From NCBI RefSeq assembly GCF_003589595.1, contig NW_020654422.1, forward strand, positions 13,876,577-13,940,576: 64,000 nt of DNA, read 5' to 3'. The notes under the pieces were generated by a model. The model did not search any database and was not told the origin of the DNA. It worked only from the letters and a program-made list of their open reading frames with translations. Shown here one piece after another: positions 32,986 through 42,900 of this stretch (positions within the stretch are counted from its first letter, which is position 1; each line of letters begins with the position of its first letter). The position numbers and the translations under genes are program-made. Source of the stretch: Hyposmocoma kahamanoa. Taxonomy: Eukaryota > Arthropoda > Insecta > Lepidoptera > Cosmopterigidae.

Positions 32986-33814
32986 ATGCTAATTGATTGT
33001 ATTGAGTGTTACTCTGTTATTCAGCTAATATAGCTACACTAAACCGATAGTTCTACTAAAGCAAAAAAAACAGCTGGATTTGTTTTCAATTCGTGAAAGT
33101 ATAAGCACGAATTTCATATGAACCTAAAATGTAAAATCGCGAAATTTTTCAATATTTTGTTTGCACGAACACAACAGTAAGCTGAAAAAATGTAATGTAA
33201 CACTCTCTACTTCTATTTCTGTCTGCAAAAATACAGTTTCATCTCTGTAAAGATATTCAAAAAAAGATATATTTTGTATTAAAAATAAAATATTAAAGTT
33301 TTAACAACACAAAGACAATTATTTGATTGTACAGCTGTTTGCTTTAGACAATAATCGTTACAGACAACAATAAAATTATTTGAGCGATCAAACTAACATA
33401 ATAATATATTCTGTCTGTTTTCATGACGGAGTAAAATGACAGTTTATCGAGCAAAAATGTTGCCCGCTTACAAGCAGCTAGTGATTGCAATCAATAAATA
33501 TTCTATCGACTATCGTACACAACAAATAACTTGTTTCATTTACAGGTGTAATAAATTGTTATTAATAACATCCCAATAGTATATTTAAATAGTAATATAT
33601 AAATATAACTATTTATTTTTTTATATATTTATTTATATGTTTATTTTATTATATATTTATTTCATCCAGGTTCACTTTTAACTAAATAAATTTATGAGAA
33701 TAATTAGGCAATTTAATAATAATATTTCTTTTCACAACTACATAAAATCTGTAGTTGTTTCAAAATAATCCCATAAAAATCAGCTTTTCGTTAGATCTTA
33801 AATTCAATATAATA
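32986..33814. other. No recognisable feature (extremely AT-rich)
   Basis: 33580-33665 is a TATTTATTTTTTTATATATT-type low-complexity run. Otherwise unassigned. Confidence 0.5.
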
Positions 33815-34032
33815 TTTTTTTTATGATTGACCAAGTGACGGGACGAACAAGTCGTGCGCACTAGTGGAAAGCGACACGCCTACCCATAACAGTTGTAATG
33901 CCACTCAGAGCTTTGAATCGCAAAGATCTTAGGGGTACTGCCACTGAGCCCGTTACCCTGAGACATAACTTGACAAGTCCCATGTGCCTGTAATTTTACC
34001 AGCTCCTTTATTACCCTTCCAAACCGGAAGCA
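33815..34032 (-). mobile_element. SINE-A copy 7, 5'-truncated
   Basis: T-run and ATGATTGACCAAGTGACGGG, then CGCACTAGTGGAAAGCGACA, TGCCACTCAGAGCTTTGAAT and TTGACAAGTCCCATGTGCCT. The 5' quarter is lost near AAACCGGAAG, where a SINE-F end begins. Confidence 0.8.
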
Positions 34033-34035
34033 CTA

Positions 34036-34112
34036 GCGTGACTGACTAAGTCCAAAACTCCTTAGAGAAAGCCCGTGCCCAACAGTGGGATGGAATATAT
34101 AGGTTGACGAAG
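34036..34112 (+). mobile_element. SINE-F fragment (3' end)
   Basis: CTCCTTAGAGAAAGCCCGTG, CCCAACAGTGGGATGGAATA and GGTTGACGAAG match the 3' end of the SINE-F copy at 16.9 kb. Confidence 0.6.
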
Positions 34113-34575
34113 TCAAAATAAAATTCAAAGTCAAATAATTATTTATTCCATAGGTAAAATTTTTACACTTGAAAACGTAATTTTTTAAGCTACTACTCGT
34201 TCACTGCGCTGACCTCCCTGAGAAGAACGAGCAAGAAATTCTAGGGATTGCACTTTTTTCTTCAAATAAACTCTTATTTCTACAAATAAACTTATAATTG
34301 TGTGGAATCTAGACACATGTTGTCTTTCCGTACATCTTTATCTAACAAATACTATTCAATTTTTTTGTAAGTTTTAAACTTAGGAAATGATAATTTTCAT
34401 GTATACTCCGGAATCTTATTGTAAAAACATATACAGTTTCTCTAAGACTTGTTTACCTATGTTGTACGAAATCGTGGTACCATGAGTTTGGACTTCGTTC
34501 TAAGGTTAATATTAAGGATATATTTTTTTCTTAACGAAATTATATATATTTTTACGGGCATACAAAATATTTGAG
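34112..34575 (-). pseudogene. LINE C-terminus and 3' UTR, sister of 31.4 kb copy
   Basis: The minus strand from 34565 reads ARKNIYNFVKKK, NINLRTKSKLMVPRFR and NCICFYNKIPE, the same C-terminal order as the 31.4 kb relic. A 3' UTR follows, shared with 14.3-14.6 kb (GACAACATGTG, GCTCGTTCTTCTCAGGGAGG, TTTTACCTATGGAATAAATA), ending near 34112 in AT-rich direct repeats of TTTGAATTT-like words. The frame is broken by stops. It is 5'-truncated. Confidence 0.8.
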
Positions 34576-35371
34576 TTGACTATGATAATGATGGGGATAA
34601 TATAATTTTATTGATATACCCAGAGCTCGCAGGATGCAGATATTTGCTCTAGTTCTCCTTACCCTTAGTAAGCACTTGCTGAGTTGCAAAAAAAAGGGTA
34701 CCCAAGCAGAATTCAGTACTGAAAAGGCCCTTTTCACCTTTTTCTAAATATTATTTATCTTTATTTGTTTATTTTTTATATATCAATGTTCTTCTTATCG
34801 TATCGATTGCATACGCTATAATGCTTGCCACAGTGGTGAAAGGATATACCAATCCGTGTAAGGTGCTCGCTGATTTTTGCCCAGGGTGCGCCAGACGTAC
34901 AGGAAAGGAATATTAACTCTTGGGGGGGGAGACGTACTTTCGTACAATATACCAATAGCATCACGTAAAAAAATACTAACAAAAGTTATTTTTTCACGTA
35001 AAAAAAATTACTAACAAACATATTTTTTAATGTTTCCCTTTTTTTATTATATTTACCCATTATTTACCTAGTAAAATGTTGTATATTATGATTGGACGTC
35101 ATATTTATAATGTTAGCAATGTAACATTCCGAAATTGTTACATGTAGTTTGTAATAAATTTAAAAAAGGCCACATCTCAAAATAATGATATTGTTTCTGA
35201 TATGCTCTTTTGTAACAGGAAAACATAGTCTTGTCTAAAATTATATTATATAATATATAATATGGTATTATTATAATATGTATATATATTATTATAATAC
35301 TAAAAGAGGTAATTTGTTTTAATACTTGTGTTTGTAGATGTAATGAAGTATTGAATTTTATTATAATTTGA
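34576..35371. other. Unassigned; small tandem duplication
   Basis: 34962-35030 holds two copies of a unit TCACGTAAAAAAANTACTAA followed by CAAANNTATTTTTT. The rest is AT-rich with a run of TATAAT words at 35238-35300. Confidence 0.5.
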
Positions 35372-35857
35372 TGACCTCGGTTGCCCAACGGTTGGTACTG
35401 TGGTCGCTAAATGAGAAGGTTCCAAGTTCGATTTACGGTGGGATACTGTAGCCTAGCCTTAGCAAATTGAGAATGCAGAAGGTTCGGTCCTCAAGATTTA
35501 TTGTAAGAGATGATAAAGAGGAAAAGAAAGGTTGTAACAAATAAAATGATATAAAGGAAAGATACAATTATTATTAAACATTTCGTCAACACAACACGTA
35601 ATACAAAAATATAATAGTATCGACGTGAAGCTTACCAAAATTAAGGTGATTCGGGATTTATGGGCACGTGCTCTCGATTCAAAAATTTTGATGGAGGTGA
35701 CGGCGTTTTAGAACAAAAACGTAAGAATAGTGAAGAAAAAGGAATTCGAGAACGATTCAAAATTTAAAAACAAGTGCCCAGGAATTAGAAATAGTATGAT
35801 GAAAAGATGGGATGACGATGAAGGAGGTCAGCGTCGTCACATTACAGGTAATTATCT
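35372..35857 (+). mobile_element. SINE-E-like tRNA head followed by R2 copy 2
   Basis: The head at 35372-35450 has GACCTCGGTTGCCCAACGGT (A-box TTGCCCAACGG) and CAAGTTCGATTTACGGTGGG (B-box). From 35495 on the sequence is R2 (AGTATCGACGTGAAGCTTAC, GGGCACGTGCTCTCGATTCA, AATTTTGATGGAGGTGACGG, GAGGTCAGCGTCGTCACA). A CTGTAGCCTAGCC word in the bridge also appears before R2 copy 1 (TTGTAGCCTATCC at 32573). Head and R2 may therefore be one tRNA-headed retroposon of about 490 bases. Confidence 0.65.
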
Positions 35858-36545
35858 AGTTTGAGATCGGCAGTTAGTGAGGCTGTCTGACATATTTTTA
35901 ACACATTAATCTAACAAAATCACTATGAATTTATTAGACTGTCATAAATTTGCTAACGAAAGTCCTATTGTTTTCTAGATATACCCAAACTCTTTTTTTT
36001 TTTGAATATTTAAGGTAATATCGCGATACGCCAGGCAAAGGATAAAGATCGGGCTATGATTTATTCACCCACACACCTGCCGCCGAAAAAAGTTGAAAAT
36101 AAATTCAAGCATACGTCACTAGAGCTATATCTATGGATGTGGTCGTATAGTATTCGTGTGCTCATGACAAAAGGAAATAAATTTGAATTATGGAATAAGG
36201 AAAATACTATTTTTGAATTAAGGTGCGTATTTGAACAAAAATAGTTGCATATATTGTATAGAATTAGATTTACGTTGTATACAAATAGGGAAGAATGGGA
36301 GAATGTAATATGAGGATCCTTTTTAAAAATAGCATAGATACATTAATGAATTAGACAGGCCCATCGAGGCACACTTTAAAATCGACAAGAAGTTCTTGAA
36401 AATAGTGGATAGTACTTGCCCACTGTCCACATCGATTCGGGTGAGGTCAAAGAACATTATATTGGAGAAGAAACCTATTGATTGATAGATATAAACTGCT
36501 ACAGGTAAATAACGAGGATGTGGTGATTTGTATTATAATATATGT
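35858..36545. other. No recognisable feature
   Basis: Unassigned; the plus frame 36056-36244 has no motif. Confidence 0.4.
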
Positions 36546-36653
36546 CAGGAGCAGTAGAGCTCCTTGTGAGCACGTCCAGGCTCATGGGACTTGTTAACTT
36601 ATGTCTCAAGGTGACGGGGGCAGTGGCAATGCCGCTCAACCTTTGCTTTAAAT
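36546..36653 (+). mobile_element. SINE-A copy 8, internally deleted and 3'-truncated
   Basis: AGGAGCAGTAGAGCTCCTTG, then CACGTCCAGG joined directly to CTCATGGGACTTGTTAACTT and GGGGGCAGTGGCAATGCC. About 100 bases are missing in the middle. Confidence 0.75.
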
Positions 36654-36752
36654 CGAAAAACAAACACGGATGAAATAATGGGTAATTATAAAAATACCCA
36701 CTATTGCAGTTGTATCTTTTACTATCTAAGCATTACTCTTGTGCGTGTGCCT

Positions 36753-36996
36753 TTAGTAGCAGTAGAGATATTTGCGAAAGAGTTCCTCCAGGGAGGTACG
36801 TAGGGTGTTAGCTAAATTACAGATACATGGGACTTTTCAACATTATGTCTCAGAGTAGCGGGCGCAGTGGCACTGCCGCTCCAACCTTTGCGATTTAAAG
36901 CTCTGAGAGGCACTGCAACGGCTATAGACAGATAATATGTAGCTTACCACCAGGCGCACGACTTGTACGTCCGTCACGTGGTATTATAAAAAAAGA
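36753..36996 (+). mobile_element. SINE-A copy 9, internally deleted
   Basis: TAGTAGCAGTAGAGATATTT, GAGTTCCTCCAGGGAGGTAC, then AAATTACAGATACATGGGAC, GGGCGCAGTGGCACTGCC, ACCACCAGGCGCACGACTTG and a run of A. It lacks the CTGCCACCTTACC block, a different deletion from copy 8. Confidence 0.8.
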
Positions 36997-37000
36997 ATGA

Positions 37001-37040
37001 GGTAGCTATTGTGGTAGCGCGTACTACCACTGTAGCTACC
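37001..37040. repeat. 17-bp near-perfect palindrome
   Basis: GGTAGCTATTGTGGTAG (37001-37017), spacer CGCGTA, CTACCACTGTAGCTACC (37024-37040), directly after the A-rich end of SINE-A copy 9. Confidence 0.85.
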
Positions 37041-37504
37041 TAGTACATGCAACTTAAAAAGACGCAGATTCCACAAACATGAAAACGATAATATAATAGT
37101 ACAATATAGTAAACATAACGCGAACTTTAGTGAATTTCACGGTAGAATGGTTTTATATAGGCTGTTCCATACACTCGGCTTGAGGCTTAAAGCTTTTATG
37201 AGTAGGTAGCTCATAAAAATGATAGATCACGCCATGGTTCGTGTTCTTTACATAGTATGGTGAATATAGTTGATATTTCCGTCTCCCATATCACCGTCTT
37301 TATGGCTGTTTTGGCTTTTATAACGTCTGTTTGATACTTTTTATATAACACGTATGCAATAGTTTAGAAGTTTTGTGCGCATTATAATTTTATTTAGTGC
37401 TTTGGTAGTAAATTTATCTATACATTCAAGGTTTTACGGCTATTGCGTTTCTAGGAACTGATAATTTATGATAATAATATCGATAGCTTCAAGAAAAGCA
37501 AACT

Positions 37505-37970
37505 TCTTATCGAAGAGTTCGTCCAGAGAAGTACCTCACCACCTTACCTATACCTGTGCCACTAAGCAGTAATGTAAGCATGGCTGCATTGCGGTTTTGA
37601 AGGGCAAGGGTGATATGGAAATTACATGCAAACGAGACTCGTCAACTTATATCTCAGGGTGATGACCGCAGAGGCAGTGTTCCTCAGGTCTTTGCGGTTT
37701 AAAGCTCTCGATCAGCACTGCAGATAATAATAATAACACTCACACTCATAGCCCTGCACAAAGGGAAACCCTGTATCGCGGGTGCCATGGGTACACAGAT
37801 AAACAACCACAAATTACCACCCCAACTCACGAACCTGGGACCTATGCGTGGCAGTCCAGCAAGGTGACCGTTCGGCCACAGGGGCAAGAGGTACTAAATA
37901 AAAAATGTTATGAATAGGCCGATCGCTTACCACCAGGCGCATGACTTGTTCATTTTGTCGTTGAAAAAAG
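37505..37970 (+). mobile_element. SINE-A copy 10, interrupted by a SINE-C
   Basis: GAAGAGTTCGTCCAGAGAAG to GATCAGCACTGCAG (37723), then resuming at GTTATGAATAGGCCGATCGC with ACCACCAGGCGCATGACTTG to 37970. The intervening 185 bases are SINE-C. Confidence 0.8.
37724..37907 (-). mobile_element. SINE-C copy 2, nested in SINE-A
   Basis: The minus strand reads CTGTGGCCGAACGGTCACCT (A-box TGGCCGAACGG), TGGACTGCCACGCATAGGTC, CCAGGTTCGTGAGTTGG (B-box) and TACCCATGGCACCCGCGATA. The end is (TTA)n on that strand (ATAATAATAATAA on plus at 37724). The best head of this family. Confidence 0.85.
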
Positions 37971-38065
37971 CGACTTGTTTCAAAAATAACTTACTCATCA
38001 GAAAGTTGGCTTAAAAAAATTTTTTAATGAAATACGAGCCCAAGTAATCACTTGATTATTATAAC

Positions 38066-38332
38066 CAATGGTAAGCTTGATCGTGGTATTAATTGTTTGG
38101 ACTACCGCCTCTCAATCAGAGGTCGTGGATACGAATCCGGGCTTGCACGTTTTAGTATTTCGGAATTTATGTGCGTTTAATTTGAAAATAACCATGAGCT
38201 TTTTAGTGAAAGAAAATTTACACAATTTAATGATGTCTGTGAAATTCCCAATCCACATTGAGAGACACAAGTTACATTGTAAGAGGAGGCCTGTGCCCAG
38301 TAGTGGGACTAACTATTATAAGCTCGGTATTT
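38066..38332 (+). mobile_element. SINE-F copy 2
   Basis: GTGGATACGAATCCGGGCTT (B-box), TTTATGTGCGTTTAATTTGA, ATAACCATGAGCTTTTTAGT, GTCTGTGAAATTCCCAATCC and GAGGCCTGTGCCCAGTAGTG. Same order as 16.9 kb. Confidence 0.8.
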
Positions 38333-38850
38333 TCTTCATAATTAAATTTAGCGCATTTTAATTAATAGTAGTGTAATAAGTCACAAATGAACGTTTTGGA
38401 TTCATGAAACGCAGTAATATTTTAATGATATTTCTGATGATGCAGATTTCCCCAACAAAATCTTGTTGTAATTTTTCCAACACATACGCTATCATCCAAT
38501 CAATCAAATAGTGGAATCCTTGACACCGAGGGAAGGAATCAAATTTCCGTCCCAGACATCTCTATGAGGGTAGAAGCTGTTGGTCAGAAAATAACCTATC
38601 GATTGGACGTAAACGAATAAGTGGATGATATCTCGGTGTAGGGAAAATGAAATCGTGTTTTTGTGGATGATGAAATTTGGCCAAATAACATTAACAAGAT
38701 AGTATTGCATGCGCGCTCCAAACAGAAGATGTTTTGATACTATTTCAGACGTTAATGAAACTAACTCAATAACTTTTAATGGACACGGTTTGTAGACTAA
38801 TATTGTAAGTATTTAAAATGTATAGTTTTAAAATTACACGACGGTTATTA
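38333..38850. other. No recognisable feature
   Basis: Unassigned sequence. Confidence 0.4.
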
Positions 38851-39152
38851 TAGTAGCAGTAGAGCTCCTTGTGAAAGAGATCATCCAGGGAAGTATTGGT
38901 ACTTTACCTTTTTCTGTCGCCAAGTAGTAATGCGCACATTACTGTGTTCCGATTTAGAAGGGTAAAGTGCTGGTGAAAAGGTAAAGGTAAAGGTGCTGGT
39001 GAAATTACAGGCACTTAGGACTTGTTAACTTACGTCTCAGGGCGGCGGTCGCAGTGGCAGTGTCTCTAAAATCTTTGTAATTTAAAGCTCTGAGTATCGC
39101 TTACTATTAGGCGCACGACTTATTCTTCCCGTCACTTGATATTATGAAAAAA
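38851..39152 (+). mobile_element. SINE-A copy 11, near full length
   Basis: TAGTAGCAGTAGAGCTCCTT, then ATCATCCAGGGAAGTA, AGTAATGCGCACATTACTGT, TTAGGACTTGTTAACTTACG, GTCGCAGTGGCAGTGTCTC, ATTAGGCGCACGACTTATTC and a run of A. The word GTGCTGGTGAAA with GGTAAAG is locally duplicated at 38960-38998. Confidence 0.85.
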
Positions 39153-41409
39153 TATACAAAGATAGAACAAACATAAGGAATAACTGTTTTTGAACTGAAT
39201 CCAGCGTCTGTTGCCTCAACGTGGCTACTCCTCTTGCCAACTGCGCTACTACCTCTTCTACATTGGTTCTGGTCGGGATGCCTTGGAGAAAATTAGTTTG
39301 AGACAAGATGTAGCACATTATTATTTTAAAAAATATTCAGAAAAGACTCTTTCAATTCGGTAGAGTAAAAGTATGGTTCATAGACAGCCACTAATTTACT
39401 GAACTAGTTGCTTAGTGGTTCATAGGCTTTATGGTAATGTTTTAAGGAGTTTTTATTACTATTTACAACGTTGCTTCATAGTAAAAATAAAATAAGTAAT
39501 ACAAATAATCATATCATCTTAATTTTATTTGTAATCAAATTATTTTATACCTTTACTTTATTTATTTTAAGAATACAAACAATACAAGTCTCGCGGTATT
39601 TGAAGTTATCGCTACAGTAAATAAGTAAGATTACTAGACGGAATGTCGATTTCCTACCAAACCGTAATCTTTCTTACTTTCTTTCTCACAGCTGGTATAT
39701 GCATACCAAATTTTATAATATAATATTTTTCCCATAGATCAATTATCTCAGGACGCAGGTAGAAATTAAAAATTTCGGCTTCGTCACGACCTGTAAAATT
39801 GTATTTTTTATGTTAGTTTTAAATTTCATGCATGTCGATTAAAGTACGATCGAGCAATTCCGTGCAGTTTGAGTAAATTCTAGGAAAGCTTCTTCGTAGT
39901 GTAGATTGTGCAATTTGAGTAAATACCAAGAAAGCGTCGCTCGCTTACCTCGCTTCGCTTCGGTAAACACTGCTCGCCCACTGAATACAATATGCATCAT
40001 ATATTTTTAAGCAATGAAGCTAGTTAATTAATTTTGTATATATTTGTAATATTCGTACATAACAACGTCGACTAATAAAACCCGAAGATTGTTTGGTATT
40101 CTATATTTTTATATAACAGAAGTTTCTAAGATGGTTCAAATTTTATGCAAAAAAACTCACTCATTATAACATCATCTCTGAAATTCAACAACAAGGTAAA
40201 CTGAAGGCGGAAAAGAACCCATAACGTTGAAGAGTAAGTTATCACCTCGTTCCTTTTTACGAACGCCACACGGGATCGTAGAGCGTAATGTCCTGGATAA
40301 TCGTGATAAACAAGCGGTAGGCGTACGACGTCAAGTGGAGGCTGCTTCTAGAATGTTCAGGGGAAAGCAAAGGCTCCGGTAATGAAAGTCGCGTCAAAGA
40401 TTTTCATATTCCTACCCTTTTAAAGTCATTTCGCCTCAATTTTAAATCATCTGGCATTTAACACATTGTATTCATTATTAAGCCAAGTACCTATTATAAA
40501 AGAAAGCGAGTGAGAGAATAATATTCTCATTCAAATATTTTGTCATTTTAGTATTCAGCAAATTTTTTTTCGTGAAGTGTTTCTAAAGAAGCTTTAATCG
40601 ACAGTCGGTAACGACGGACCGCTTAAAGTCAAGATTGACGTCCTTTGTTTCCCAGTCCATTTGTCCTGGTTTTGTCTTAATTATTTTTCACTTTACGCTC
40701 TCAATTTCTTAAACGAGTACTAGATGTAATACATTATTCGTAACAACAATCAAGATAGCTATGGATTTGAAATTCATGAAACTCCAAGCTTTGCTAAATC
40801 AGAAGGAAAATAGCAGTAGCTTAGCTCTGTGAGATGAAACAGTACAGAACATAACGACTGGCTTACATTAGTGCATACATTTGCCAGGTAGTTTATTATG
40901 TTTGCTAACACGACCGCTAGCTATGCATCGCTCGCTTGCGGATAGAGTTGGTTGAAAATTTACAAAAAGGACTCTAATAATTCCAAATTTAATTGTTTTT
41001 ACTTTGTCTAATAAAAGAAGTAAAGCAACGTGGAATACACATAACACATTATGTACATATTTCATTTTACCGATGCCATCGAGTTACGAAAATAATTAGT
41101 GACATATAATAACATAAAATTTAAAAAAGTTTGTCCATTTATTTTCTCTTTCCATAATAACAAGTTTGCTTTTAGAGGTGCACCTTGTCCGATTCTATTC
41201 TTGACGTGTAATTTTGTGTGGGAATTTCTTCCACATATCTACGTCAATGTTAATACTTGAAAGTGTATTGCAATCGAGATTGCTTTGCATATTTGTGAGT
41301 TTGGGATGGCGCATAAGAGTGAGGGAAAGATTGCATATTCCTAACCAAAGGTTCACATTCGGCAGCTTTCGCTACTGTTTGGCTAATGAAACGTTAGTGA
41401 AGTTACTTT
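39153..41409. other. Mostly unassigned; a short tandem repeat
   Basis: 39855-39940 holds two copies of about 47 bases, each with GTGCANTTTGAGTAAAT and AAGAAAGC/GGAAAGC, followed by a CGCTCGCTTACCTCGCTTCG run. No gene was seen in the rest. Confidence 0.45.
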
Positions 41410-41743
41410 AAGATTAGTTTCCGATGGACGAATATGAGCAGCGCGTCGACACGCGTTGACGCGCGCTGGATGCTCAGATGACGAGAGACAATGCGCTGTA
41501 CAAAAGATCGTATCGCGATGAAAGCGTGCGTACATCTGAAAGGTACACTGTCAGTGCCGATAAGTCTATCACGAGTCACGGCGCGTTGGCCAGCCAGTGC
41601 TGAGCATTTTGAAGTATTTCTTCTGAACACGGTAAAACAGCATGTTAGAGCGCGCAGACAAATGTAATATTATGTAAAATGCATGAATATCTAGCGATTT
41701 GAAAACGCGCGTTAAGTTTTTGTCATCTGAACTTAGCCTAAGA
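41410..41743. mobile_element. M7: TIR element with GC-rich core, possibly hAT-like
   Basis: The right end, read inward, is TAGGCTAAGTTCAGATGACA; the left end is AGATTAGTTTCCGATGGACG, an imperfect inverted match. The core has CAGCGCGTCGACACGCGTTG and ACGCGCGCTG (palindromic, 41439-41470) and CGCGCGTTAAG near the right end. No transposase. The superfamily is a guess from the terminal sequence. Confidence 0.5.
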
Positions 41744-42407
41744 GGCAGATATGAAGAGTTTATAGTAGTGCATTATAGAGCATTTAAGTATAAAAAGTGA
41801 AACACAAAGTACAAGTCAAACACATCTTTGAAAGTTGGAAGGATCAGCACTACTAAAAACCTAGTATGTATAATCTAGTATGCAGCTACAATTGAGATAT
41901 CCGGCAACGGTAAAACATCCGCTTTGAAGTTCTGGCTATATTTTGCGGTTGAAATTATATTAAAGTCCGGTTTGTAAGTTTTGAGCTCGCTTTTAGAATT
42001 TAGAAACTGCGTTTGCCTAACGTGCTAGAGGTTTTATTGAGATTGTCATAGACGTTCGGAACTCCTAGATGGAGGTTGAAATTTGCGGTTTTAGCTTCAT
42101 TGTTTGTTGAAAACTAAGTTCGCCTTCTACAAAACTTTTTGAAGTTCTGTTACAGAATTTTGTTAGTGAATTATTTGGGTCAAATAGGTATTGCTTTCGA
42201 GAGAATAATATGGATATATTTAGTTCAAAAATGCTACGTGATATCTTATTTTATTAAAATAAAACTAAGCATTGTTCTTCTTCTGAACGTTTGCATTATT
42301 CCTTATAAATGTGTCGTGAATATTTTCAGTATAATATAGCACTCTTCGTATGTTGATTCAAAGACTAAAAAAATACCTGATATTTTTTGCACAAAGTACT
42401 TATTAGT
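41744..42407. other. No recognisable feature
   Basis: AT-rich unassigned sequence. Confidence 0.4.
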
Positions 42408-42500
42408 TGATGATGCGGTATCTCAACGGTTTGCAATGTGGATGTTGGATGAAGGAGGTTCCGGGTTCGATTCCCGGTAAGACCAATTTGGAACATTAAC
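42408..42500 (+). mobile_element. SINE-E copy 2 (head)
   Basis: GATGATGCGGTATCTCAACG (A-box region), then GGTTCCGGGTTCGATTCCCG (intact B-box) and GTAAGACCAATTTGG. The downstream body is mostly missing. Confidence 0.7.
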
Positions 42501-42689
42501 TTTTCTTTCTTTTTTTTAAAAAAAACCCATATATCGTCGTTATACTGCGAAAACCAATTATCTGGAATATTCACAGAAAATGACTTAATAATTGGCTAAC
42601 GCAACAAAATTGCTTATGTAAAATGGAAAAATTTTCAAATTTAGGTAAAAGACCAAGTACAAAGACACGACGCAAGCACATAGAAAAAT

Positions 42690-42900
42690 TCGTGAGGTCC
42701 GTTGGTTCGTTCCGTGGCTTAGTTGGTATAGCGTCTGGCACGGTATGCAAGAAGACGTCGGTTCGAATCCGACCGTATCGAAGGAATTTTTTCTGAGTGT
42801 TCGATCTTTGTATTAATAATTATAACAAACTAGTGGAGTGATTTCACAAAACATAATTGAATATCAATTCAATAATAATTTAATTAATACAGTAAATAGT
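42690..42900 (+). mobile_element. SINE-B copy, best preserved head and tail
   Basis: A-box TGGCTTAGTTGG at 42717 and B-box GGTTCGAATCC at 42760 match the RNA polymerase III consensus. The tail reads TTTTTTCTGAGTGTTCGATC, TAATTATAACAAACTAGTGG, AGTGATTTCACAAAACATAA. The anticodon arm does not form a standard stem and loop and lacks the universal T before the anticodon, so it is a SINE, not a functional tRNA gene. Confidence 0.8.

Noticed and set aside
42711..42785. Possible tRNA gene with good A-box and B-box
   Set aside because: The acceptor ends pair only partly, the anticodon arm does not form a normal 5-bp stem with 7-base loop, the T before the anticodon is missing, and the same head plus tail recurs at several loci. 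It is a SINE head.
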